From: Spirochaetaceae bacterium
GTDB taxonomy: Bacteria; Spirochaetota; Spirochaetia; SZUA-6; Bin103
Length of the DNA stretch: 10,405 nucleotides
Direction: 5' to 3'
Assembly (NCBI GenBank): GCA_026710565.1
Contig: JAPOQV010000437.1
Span: forward strand, 1 to 10,405
Below, one piece after another: positions 1 to 5,918 of this stretch. Positions within the stretch are counted from its first letter, which is position 1; every line of letters begins with the position of its first letter. The notes below the pieces were generated by a model. That model was not told where the DNA came from and did no database searches. It saw only the letters and a program-made list of their open reading frames with translations. The translations under genes and the position numbers were made by a program.

Positions 1-1
1 C

Positions 2-442
2 GGCGACCGCTTCCTGCAGATGTACACCGGCAGCCCCTGGACGCACGGCGGCTTCCGCGCGCTCAGCGACGAAGAGCGGCGCGACCGCGGCTACGACAAC
101 GGCATCGGTCTGGTCGAGCAGCGCCTGGACGGCTTCGTGTCGGCTGACGCCGCCTACACCGGCGGCACGCTGACCACGCCGCCGCTCTGCTTCTCAGGCG
201 AGCGGCTGGAGCTGAACATCGACGTGGCCGCCATGGGCCAGGCCCAGGTCGAGGTCCAGGACGAGGCCGGCCGGCCGCTCCCCGGCTTCGAGCTGTCACG
301 CTGCCGCCGCGTGATGGTCAACGATGTGCGCCACACCGTGACCTGGGACGGCGCACCCTCGCTCGGCAGCCACGCAGGCCGGCCGGTCCGCCTGCACTTC
401 GACATGCGTTCTGCCAAGCTCTACGCCTTCCAGTTCCGCTGA
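2..442 (+). CDS. C-terminal part of a GH43/GH32-like beta-propeller protein (copy A, 5' truncated by window edge)
   Basis: The frame is open from the first bases of the window and ends at a TGA, giving 146 residues of a protein whose start lies outside. It covers the last propeller blade (YTGSPWTHGGF, then a DEERRDRGYDN stretch) and the whole C-terminal beta-sandwich. The sandwich starts at the family hallmark QRLDGFVSADAAYTGGT and ends with RSAKLYAFQFR. Intact relatives in this window (4428-5909 and 7141-8571) show the same domain order. The family is most like glycoside hydrolases of the five-bladed propeller clan, but the substrate is unknown. It is almost identical to the end of copy B at 1740-2180 without gaps (about 136 of 147 codons encode the same residue), so the two are recent duplicates. 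Nothing in this part suggests decay. Whether the upstream part is intact cannot be seen. Confidence 0.85.
   Translation, partial: GDRFLQMYTGSPWTHGGFRALSDEERRDRGYDNGIGLVEQRLDGFVSADAAYTGGTLTTPPLCFSGERLELNIDVAAMGQAQVEVQDEAGRPLPGFELSRCRRVMVNDVRHTVTWDGAPSLGSHAGRPVRLHFDMRSAKLYAFQFR
2..442 (+). repeat. Long direct repeat, left copy (partner 1740-2180)
   Basis: These 441 bases align without gaps to 1740-2180, at an offset of 1738. The copies differ at scattered bases, with about 11 amino-acid changes in 147 codons (for example DNG/DNS, DEAG/DGAG, RPVRLHF/KPIRLHF). The similarity stops at the TGA: the 3' flanks (TGAGTCTGATG after the left copy, TGATCCGGAGC after the right) are unrelated. The repeat reaches the window edge, so its left border is unknown. 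It is large enough to support homologous recombination that would delete the nucleotidyltransferase pair between the copies. Confidence 0.9.
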
Positions 443-485
443 GTCTGATGCTCGCTGATCGATGAGACACCGGCTGCCGGCGACT

Positions 486-959
486 CTACGTACGGAGATT
501 GCGCTCCCAGTAGTCGCGGAACGACCGAAGTCGAGGCAGCGACTCGCGATCCTTCGCCCGGTTGGCGGCCTCCTTGCTGGCGATGATGTCGTCCAGCGAG
601 CACACCGGGAACCCTTCAACCTCGACGCGTCGCTCGAACGCGTCCTGGAACTGCTCGATCCCATCGGGAGCGAAGACCAGATCCAGATCGAACGGTCCGT
701 TCTTGAGTTGCACGAAGTCCTTGCCGCGGACGATCTCGGCCGCCTGCGCGTCCGTCAGCGCGAAGTCCAGCTCGCGAAGGGCCCGCACCAGAGCGATGCC
801 GTTGTCACGATGCTTGTCCACGTACAGGTCTGCGTCCTGTGTCGTGTCCGGGAAGCCCAGGAGAATCGCACCGGACTTGCCGATGAAGAGGTAACGGACG
901 CCGTGCCGGCGCAGGGCATCCCTGATCTCCTCAGCCTGACGGTACTCGAATGCGGCCAT
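486..959 (-). CDS. Nucleotidyltransferase-fold protein (MNT/AbiEii-like)
   Basis: This is a 157-residue protein. Near the N-terminus a GKSGAILLG loop (residues 27-35) is followed by TQDADLYVD with the acidic pair D42/D44, and further on FDLDLVF (D91/D93) supplies the third carboxylate. This is the layout of minimal nucleotidyltransferases, which transfer NMP groups to protein or RNA targets. The C-terminal half (VEGFPVCSLDDIIASKEAAN, about residues 119-138) resembles the helical tail of many stand-alone nucleotidyltransferases of the AbiEii/MNT type. The start is the ATG at 959, inside the end of the upstream gene (overlap 29 bases). An in-frame start further upstream would run deeper into that gene and lose homology-like sequence. 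The overlap means translational coupling with the 72-residue partner at 931-1149. It may be the active half of a toxin-antitoxin pair or a house-keeping modifier. The fold is fairly sure, the role is inferred. Confidence 0.8.
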   Translation of the reverse strand: MAAFEYRQAEEIRDALRRHGVRYLFIGKSGAILLGFPDTTQDADLYVDKHRDNGIALVRALRELDFALTDAQAAEIVRGKDFVQLKNGPFDLDLVFAPDGIEQFQDAFERRVEVEGFPVCSLDDIIASKEAANRAKDRESLPRLRSFRDYWERNLRT

Positions 960-1149
960 AGCCCAGCCAGTCGGGAAGCTCCCGCTCGCACCACTGACGA
1001 TACTCCTCCATCGTGTCGAACGAGCGATACTCGGCGTCGTCCAGTACCGGCTTGTAGGTGCGAATGAAGGCATAGCGCCAGCGCAGCGCGAGCGGCCGGC
1101 GCGCCGCGGCCTCGAATTCGGCGAGGAGTGCCGGGTCGATTCGGGCCAT
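931..1149 (-). CDS. Small conserved-looking protein paired with the nucleotidyltransferase
   Basis: This 72-residue protein has no recognised domain. It begins MARIDPALLAEFEAAARR, is rich in Arg, Glu and aromatic residues, and ends in a compact EEYRQWCERELPDWLGYGRI segment. Its stop lies 29 bases inside the next gene on the same strand, so the two are translated together. Small proteins of this type preceding a nucleotidyltransferase are, as I recall, common in environmental bacterial genomes, and the arrangement is that of a two-gene toxin-antitoxin-like unit with this protein first. Two starts are possible: ATG at 1149 (chosen, because MARIDP looks like a natural N-terminus) and ATG at 1161, which adds MGRG. 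Neither has a strong Shine-Dalgarno sequence. It does not look like a HEPN or ribbon-helix-helix protein. It could also be a folding or substrate partner rather than an antitoxin. Confidence 0.65.
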   Translation of the reverse strand: MARIDPALLAEFEAAARRPLALRWRYAFIRTYKPVLDDAEYRSFDTMEEYRQWCERELPDWLGYGRIRVPSG

Positions 1150-1210
1150 GCCGCGGCCCATCTTAGGTGTCCGTCCGAGTTCCGTCACCTGAACGCGATC
1201 CCGCGCCGCG

Positions 1211-2180
1211 TGCAAGCTCGCCTACACCTTCATCGATCCCAACGGTGGAGAAGCGGACCGCTACAAGATGGTCGGGCAGGTGCTGGGCGAGGGCATCCGC
1301 GTCGGCACCTCCGCGGACGGGCTCACCTGGGACATGCCCGACCGGCTGGTGAGCATCCTGACGCCGGACACGCCCAAGCAGGCGTATTGGGACGCGCGCA
1401 TCGGCCGCTACGTGGCGTGGCTGAAGCTCATGGTCGCCGACGACGGCACCCCGATGTTCCCCTTCGTGGAGCCGATCGCCAGCGAGCCTCCCGTGATTGC
1501 GTCCAAGGTCCTGTACACCGAAGGCAGAGGACGCCTACTTCATGTTCCCGATGACCTACCAGCACTTCGGCGAGGGCGAGACCACGGTGCGCAACGACGG
1601 GCTCAACGACGCGCAGTTCGCCGCCAGCCGCGACAGCATCCACTGAATGCGCTACGACCGCCGGCCCTACATCGGCCGCGGCCTCCCCGGCACCTTCGAC
1701 GGCGGCACCATCCATGCGTCGCCCGCTAACCTGCGACGCGGCGACCGGTTCCTGCAGATGTACACCGGCAGCCCCTGGACGCACGGCGGCTTCCGCGCGC
1801 TCAGCGACGAAGAGCGGCGCGACCGCGGCTACGACAACAGCATCGGGCTGGTCGAGCAGCGCCTGGACGGCTTCGTGTCGGCTGACGCCGCCTACACCGG
1901 CGGAACGCTCACCACGCCGCCGCTCAGCTTGTCAGGTGAACGGCTGGAGCTGAACATCGACGTCGCCGCCATGGGCCAGGCACAGGTCGAGGTCCAGGAC
2001 GGGGCCGGCCGGCCGCTCCCCGGTTTCGAGCTGGCGCGCTGCCGCCGCGTGATGGTCAACGACGTACGCCACACCGTGAGCTGGGACGTCTCACCCTCGC
2101 TCGGAAGTCACGCGGGCAAGCCGATCCGCCTGCACTTCAGCATGCGCTCGGCCAAGCTCTACGCATTCCAGTTCCGCTGA
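1211..2180 (+). pseudogene. Decayed GH43/GH32-like propeller paralogue (copy B)
   Basis: Homology to copy C starts abruptly at about 1214 (KLAYTF, against KLTYTF in copy C) and runs through GTSADGLTWDMPDRLV. The first roughly 120 residues of the family are therefore missing, and the sequence upstream belongs to the nucleotidyltransferase unit. Three lesions follow. Around 1520-1530 the reading frame changes, and some 45-50 residues present in copy C (the blade between PIDSDP and DAYFMFP) are lost. At 1644-1646 a TGA replaces the tryptophan codon of the IHWMRYDRRPYIGRG motif. After that the frame is clean to the TGA at 2178-2180. The last 441 bases match copy A almost completely. The 177-residue frame starting at ATG 1647 could in principle be translated, but it would hold only the last blade(s) and the sandwich, without a visible ribosome binding site. 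Confidence 0.85.
1740..2180 (+). repeat. Long direct repeat, right copy (partner 2-442)
   Basis: This is the right member of the gapless 441-base direct repeat described at 2-442. It forms the intact-frame 3' third of pseudogene copy B. The high similarity to copy A, next to heavy damage just upstream in the same gene, points to a young duplication followed by quick loss, or to gene conversion of the 3' end. Confidence 0.9.
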
Positions 2181-2195
2181 TCCGGAGCGGCCGGC

Positions 2196-3161
2196 TCAGG
2201 TTCCCTGCGGCAGGTAGCAGACCTTAAGCGCCTGCTTGTCGAGCAGGAGCTGCACGCCCTCGTCGTAGCGCTCGAAGGGGAGTCGCGCGCCGATCAGGAC
2301 CTCGGTATTGAGCTTCTGCGCGGCCCACAGCCCGGTCACGTAGGCGGCGTCGGGCGGCGCCGGCGCCACGCGCTGCGCGATCGCGGTGCGGTTGCGCCAG
2401 TGGCGGGTCGTGTAGATCGCCTCACCGTGGATCACGCCGAACGGCGACACCGGCCCGTCGACGGTGTGATCCAGCGCCACCTGCATGCCCGCGGCCGCGC
2501 CGGTGCAGTCGATGCTTGCCTCCAGCGGCTCTCGCTCCAGCTCCGCCGGCGGCGTGCCCGGCTCGATGCGCACCATCTGGTCTGCGTCCAGCGTGCCCGC
2601 CAGCTCCAGCCGCTCCGGCACCATGTCGATCGCCACCACGGCGCCGGCGCCCTGGGCTCGCACCATCTGCAGCGCGATGATCCCGGCCGGCCCCAGGCCG
2701 ACGATGCCCACCCGCTTGCCGGCAACGTCGCCGAGCGCATGCACGTAGGGCGACATGTGGAACGCCATCTCCATCGAGGCCGCCGCCTCGTACGTGGTGT
2801 TGTCCGGGATGCGGACGACCATGTCCGCCGGCCGGGCAATGAGCTCGCTGTAGAACCCGGGGTTGCTCTCGCCACCGGCCTTCAGGGTGGCGACGCGGTC
2901 CCCGACCTGCAGCGAGGTGACGCCTTCGCCCACCGCCTCGACCCGGCCCGACACCTCGTGCCCGGGGTAGCCCACCGGGATCGGGTACTTGGGGTGGCCC
3001 GGCCGCTCGAAGATGTCGACGCCGCGGAAGATCGTGGTGTCCCAGTGCGGGCAGGTCACGCACGCCTGCACCGCGATCAGCACCTCGCCCGGCCCTGCCG
3101 CAGGCTCCGGCGCGTCGACGATACGGAACCGGCCCGGCTCCGTGATTTGAATCGCTCTCAT
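2196..3161 (-). CDS. Zinc-type medium-chain alcohol/polyol dehydrogenase (MDR family)
   Basis: This 321-residue cytoplasmic enzyme probably oxidises a sugar alcohol or similar secondary alcohol with NAD. The GroES-like half carries a cysteine-containing zinc loop (VQACVTCPHWD, C34/C37/H39) and the PGHEVSGRVEAVGEGV signature with H68 and E69. The Rossmann half has VGIVGLGPAG (residues 151-160) and an acidic end of the second strand (AIDMVPERL, D179), which favours NAD over NADP. After GDRVATLKAGGES the usual four-cysteine structural-zinc lobe is absent, and at 321 residues it is shorter than the common 340-380, so it belongs to a lobe-less subgroup. The start ATG at 3161 sits 9 bp behind a TATCAT box and has no Shine-Dalgarno sequence, so the mRNA is probably leaderless. 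A longer upstream frame lacks similarity. It converges on pseudogene B, with 15 bases between stops. The substrate is not known; the propeller and TIM-barrel neighbours suggest sugar catabolism. Confidence 0.88.
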   Translation of the reverse strand: MRAIQITEPGRFRIVDAPEPAAGPGEVLIAVQACVTCPHWDTTIFRGVDIFERPGHPKYPIPVGYPGHEVSGRVEAVGEGVTSLQVGDRVATLKAGGESNPGFYSELIARPADMVVRIPDNTTYEAAASMEMAFHMSPYVHALGDVAGKRVGIVGLGPAGIIALQMVRAQGAGAVVAIDMVPERLELAGTLDADQMVRIEPGTPPAELEREPLEASIDCTGAAAGMQVALDHTVDGPVSPFGVIHGEAIYTTRHWRNRTAIAQRVAPAPPDAAYVTGLWAAQKLNTEVLIGARLPFERYDEGVQLLLDKQALKVCYLPQGT

Positions 3162-3170
3162 GGCCCGCCC

Positions 3171-3199
3171 ATGATACGACTTCCGCCGCCGCTCATCAG
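3171..3199 (-). promoter_or_regulatory. Promoter-like repeat element before the dehydrogenase
   Basis: Read on the minus strand this holds CTGATG, a 17-base spacer and TATCAT, followed by 9 bases and the ATG of the dehydrogenase. TATCAT matches the sigma-70 -10 consensus at 5 of 6 positions, and CTGATG keeps the central TGA of the -35 box. A second copy (4379-4407) has 24 of 29 bases the same and sits at the same distance from the ATPase start. With only 9 bases between the -10 box and ATG, transcription should begin at or next to the start codon, giving a leaderless mRNA. The call rests on conservation and spacing; no transcript data. Confidence 0.65.
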
Positions 3200-3214
3200 C
3201 GCATCGGCACGCAG

Positions 3215-4369
3215 CTACTCCGGCGGCCGAACGGCGCCGCGAGCAGGTGGAGCGCAATCGAGCACGTAGGTCGTCAGCGACGGGATGCCGACGCTCCAGA
3301 CGACCGGCGGCAGTTGGCCCGGCGGGCTCCAGACGTAGCCCAACAGGTTCAACTCCTCGCGCGCCGCCAGCCGACCCGCGGCGTCGGCGCCGGTCGTGGC
3401 GAGCGCGGCGTCGATCGCGTGGTCGGACGCCGTGGGGGCAGCCTTGAACAGCCGTGCCGTCGCCACCGCCGCGGACAGCAGGCCGCGGGACTCCAGTTCC
3501 CGATAGCGGTCCTGGTAGTAGTCCGCGATCCTGGCAGCCACGTCGGGGCACGCCGCGTCAGCGTGAGCGACGGTCAGCCGGGTTGCGCCCGTGGCCAGGC
3601 GCAGGTCCCACAGCGCCTCGCCCCAGAGTTGGATGAAGTACGGATAGCGCTGGCTGCGCTCCACGACCGATTCGAGTGCGCCCGCGTCGATGTCCACGCC
3701 GTGAGCGGCCAGCGGCTCGACCAGGGCCGCGCGCGTGGCGGCGTCGCTGAGCAGGCCGATGCCCAGACGCCCCTTGCCCAAACGGCTCCAGAAGGACGCG
3801 TTCATGGTGCTGAGGTGCGCCGGCAGGCCCGGCGTGCCGGCGAGCACGAGCAGGAACGGCGCGTAGGCGCGCACGTCCTGGCTGACGTTCAGCAGCAACT
3901 CACCGACGTCGCGGTCGAGCGTGTGCGCTTCGTCGACCAGAACGACAAGGGGGCTTCTGCGGCACCGGATGGTCAGCCGCTCGGTAAGGTTCTGCACCGA
4001 CGGACCAGACGCCGCCCACTCGGCCTGACCGACGCCCGCGACGCCGAGCTTCCGGGGCACGAGCTTGCTGATAATCGTTGCCGGCAACAGCGCGTCGACC
4101 AGAGCCTGCCCGGTCCGAGTCCGGCTCGGCGACACGCGCACGATGTCTACCCGGCCGGCTTCGCGGCAGGCGCCCTCGAACCAGTTGAGCAGCACGGTCT
4201 TGCCGTTGCCGCGAGGCCCCATCAGCGCCACGTCGTGCGGCGGAGCCCCGCCGTCGAGCAGGTCCGCCAGACACTGCCCGAGCACTGCCTGTTCGCGCTC
4301 GCGGCCGGTCAGCGCCGGTGGAGCCGCACCCGTCCCCGGAGTAAACAGGCGCTGCTCCGTCGCCTTCAT
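3215..4369 (-). CDS. AAA+ ATPase of the stand-alone ORC/AAA_16-like type
   Basis: This is a 384-residue ATP-driven protein. After a GREREQAVL box (residues 22-30), typical of ORC/Cdc6-like and STAND-like ATPases, come Walker A GPRGNGKT (51-58), Walker B LVVLVDEAH (141-149) and a sensor-1-like LLVLAGTPGL (173-182). A helical region with SQRYPYFIQLWGEALW follows, as in the lid of such ATPases, and then a winged-helix-like C-terminus (about 300-384). No membrane segment or effector domain is seen. Similar proteins include archaeal-type ATPases and TniB/ExeA-like ATPases, but no transposase or partner gene is next to it, so the role is unknown. The ATG at 4369 is 9 bp behind a TATCAT box without Shine-Dalgarno, again suggesting a leaderless mRNA; the frame upstream of it has no family features. 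It is divergent from copy C with 58 bases between starts. The dehydrogenase lies downstream, but with its own promoter copy. Confidence 0.85.
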   Translation of the reverse strand: MKATEQRLFTPGTGAAPPALTGREREQAVLGQCLADLLDGGAPPHDVALMGPRGNGKTVLLNWFEGACREAGRVDIVRVSPSRTRTGQALVDALLPATIISKLVPRKLGVAGVGQAEWAASGPSVQNLTERLTIRCRRSPLVVLVDEAHTLDRDVGELLLNVSQDVRAYAPFLLVLAGTPGLPAHLSTMNASFWSRLGKGRLGIGLLSDAATRAALVEPLAAHGVDIDAGALESVVERSQRYPYFIQLWGEALWDLRLATGATRLTVAHADAACPDVAARIADYYQDRYRELESRGLLSAAVATARLFKAAPTASDHAIDAALATTGADAAGRLAAREELNLLGYVWSPPGQLPPVVWSVGIPSLTTYVLDCAPPARGAVRPPE

Positions 4370-4378
4370 GACGCACGT

Positions 4379-4407
4379 ATGATACGACTTCCCGGCCGGC
4401 TCATCAG
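4379..4407 (-). promoter_or_regulatory. Promoter-like repeat element before the AAA+ ATPase
   Basis: On the minus strand this is CTGATG, 17 bases, TATCAT, then 9 bases to the ATPase ATG. It is the partner of the element at 3171-3199. The differences are confined to the middle of the spacer, while both hexamers and the AAGTCG next to the -10 box are kept, as expected of a promoter under selection or of a recently copied unit. The spacer here contains the 8-base palindrome CCGGCCGG, and TATCAT lies inside the inverted repeat CGTAT-C-ATACG. The divergent gene copy C starts 20 bases away, so a regulator bound here could affect both. Confidence 0.65.
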
Positions 4408-4411
4408 TTAC

Positions 4412-4420
4412 GAGGGAGGG
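4412..4420 (+). promoter_or_regulatory. Ribosome binding site of copy C
   Basis: GAGGGAGGG lies 7 bases before the ATG at 4428 and fixes that start. It contrasts with the neighbouring leftward ATPase and dehydrogenase genes, which have none. Confidence 0.75.
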
Positions 4421-4427
4421 ACCCCCA

Positions 4428-5909
4428 ATGGACAGCGGACGGATCCACGTCGGCGGCGACAAGCAGCTCTTCATCGACCACCGTTTCATCGAGCGCTCCG
4501 AGCAGGTGACGCTGCGCGTGAACCCGCCGCGCAAGGAGACCGTCGACCTCTTTCCCCGCGACAAGCCGTGGGAGGCGTTCACCACCGGCTGGTACAGCAT
4601 CGACTGGGACCCCGATACGCGGCGCTACAAGAAGTGGTACGCCGCCTGCGACGGCGACCAGTGGGCCGGCGGACGCTGGCGGCTCTGCTACGCCGAGTCG
4701 ACCGACGGGCTGGCCTGGGAGAAGCCCGACCTGGGGCTGGTCGAGTACGGCGGCTCCCGCGACAACAACATCCTGATCGACGGCGAGAAGCTCACCTACA
4801 CCTTCCATGACCCGCGAGGCAGGACGGAGGAGCGCTTCAAGATGATCCGGGGCTTCCCGGAGAAGACCAAGGTGGGCACCTCGCCCGACGGCATCCGCTG
4901 GGACCTGCCCGACCGGCCGGTGAGCGACCTGCCGCCCGGCTGGGACACCGCCAAGCAGGCCTGGTGGGACGAGCGCATCGGCCGCTACGTCGTCTACCTG
5001 CGCGTGCAGATCGAGGAGGAGAACGAGCTTCCCTACCCGTTCGCCGGCCCGATCGACAGCGACCCGACCGTGGTGCAGCCCACGCTGGCGAGGCCGATCC
5101 GGGCGATCGGCCGCCTGGAGACCGACGACCTCACCGCGCCGTGGCCGGACGACGAGATCCGCACCGTGCTGTGCGCGGACCAGGACGACCCTCCCGGCTC
5201 CGACATCTACCACGCCGGCGTGTATCCCTATCCCCACGCGGCCGACGCCTACTTCATGTTCCCACTCACCTACCACCACTTCACGCAGGCGGAGAGCCCG
5301 GTCGTCAGGAACGACGGTGTCAACGACTGCCAGTTCTGCGCCAGCCGCGACGGCATCCACTGGATGCGCTACGACCGCCGTCCCTACATCGGCCGCGGGA
5401 TCCAGGGCGAGTTCGACGGCGGCGGGATCCACGGCAGTCCCTACCTGATCCGGCGCGACGCCGAGCTCTACCAGCACTACGGCGGCGAACCGTGGACGCA
5501 CGGCCAGTACCGCCGCCTGCCCGACCACGAACGGCGCGAACGTGCCAACTGGGCGCGCGGCCGAAGCTGCGTGGCCGTACAACGGCTGGACGGCTTCGTG
5601 TCGGCCGACGCCGCCTACACCGGCGGAACGCTGCTGACACCGCCGCTCACCTTCGACGGCGACCGGTTGGACCTCAACATCGACGTGGCCGCGATGGGCG
5701 AAGCGCGGGTCGAGGTGCGCGACCGCGAAGGCCGGCCTATCGACGGCTTCGGCACCGCCGATTGCGACCGGCTGACGTGCAACGACGTGGCCGCCCGCGT
5801 GCGCTGGCGCGGCAGCGAAGACGTCGGCGCGCTCCGCGGCCGGCCGGTCCGGCTGCACGTGCGCATGCGCTCGGCGAAGCTGTACGCCTTTCAGTTCGTG
5901 AACGCCTGA
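4428..5909 (+). CDS. Intact GH43/GH32-like five-bladed propeller protein with C-terminal beta-sandwich (copy C)
   Basis: This 493-residue protein is the complete reference member of the family here. The N-terminus (KQLFIDHRFIERSEQVTLRV) has no signal peptide, so it acts in the cytoplasm. Repeated blade motifs follow: the KPWEAFTTGWYS strand, KKWYAACDGD, CYAESTDGLAWEKPDLGLVE with GSRDNNILI, GTSPDGIRWDLPDRPV, DERIGRYVVYLR, DAYFMFPLTYHHF, and CASRDGIHWMRYDRRPYIGR. The pattern of 'S.DG..W' turns and acidic residues is that of the GH32/43/62/68 propeller clan. The last 120 residues, from QRLDGFVSADAAYTGGT, form a jelly-roll-like sandwich ending RMRSAKLYAFQFVNA, as in GH32-type architecture. It probably hydrolyses or binds a glycan fragment. 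The exact activity cannot be told, and the clan's catalytic triad cannot be placed with certainty without alignment. It is divergent from the ATPase and converges with the TIM-barrel gene, 9 bases between stops. Confidence 0.88.
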   Translation: MDSGRIHVGGDKQLFIDHRFIERSEQVTLRVNPPRKETVDLFPRDKPWEAFTTGWYSIDWDPDTRRYKKWYAACDGDQWAGGRWRLCYAESTDGLAWEKPDLGLVEYGGSRDNNILIDGEKLTYTFHDPRGRTEERFKMIRGFPEKTKVGTSPDGIRWDLPDRPVSDLPPGWDTAKQAWWDERIGRYVVYLRVQIEEENELPYPFAGPIDSDPTVVQPTLARPIRAIGRLETDDLTAPWPDDEIRTVLCADQDDPPGSDIYHAGVYPYPHAADAYFMFPLTYHHFTQAESPVVRNDGVNDCQFCASRDGIHWMRYDRRPYIGRGIQGEFDGGGIHGSPYLIRRDAELYQHYGGEPWTHGQYRRLPDHERRERANWARGRSCVAVQRLDGFVSADAAYTGGTLLTPPLTFDGDRLDLNIDVAAMGEARVEVRDREGRPIDGFGTADCDRLTCNDVAARVRWRGSEDVGALRGRPVRLHVRMRSAKLYAFQFVNA

Positions 5910-5918
5910 CCGGCGGAA

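Noticed and set aside
445..470. Imperfect palindrome after copy A (GTCTGAT ... ATGAGAC)
   Set aside because: Seven-base arms with one mismatch, no T-run and no recombinase or transposase nearby. It could be a weak terminator, but chance is as likely.
1644..1646. TGA read as tryptophan (alternative genetic code)
   Set aside because: The tryptophan at this place in copy C is TGG, and several real genes in the window end in TGA, so this is a nonsense mutation in an already frameshifted gene.
2181..2195. Terminator hairpin between pseudogene B and the dehydrogenase
   Set aside because: GAGC...GCTC gives only a 4-base stem with no T-run; not enough in GC-rich DNA.
4379..4407. Hammerhead ribozyme core (CUGAUGA ... 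GAAGUC) in the repeated element
   Set aside because: The bases resemble CUGAUGA-stem-GAA, but the obligatory A after GAA is G, and no closing stems I and III with a cleavage site can be formed. The promoter reading explains both copies better.
3314..4810. Plus-strand open frame of 498 codons across the ATPase and the start of copy C
   Set aside because: Shadow of the ATPase. It crosses the ribosome binding site and start of copy C in another frame.
4404..5858. Long open frame of 484 codons on the minus strand opposite copy C
   Set aside because: It is the GC-rich shadow of copy C. Its composition is Val/Ala/Arg/Asp repeats without any fold-like motif, and it overlaps the ATPase promoter.
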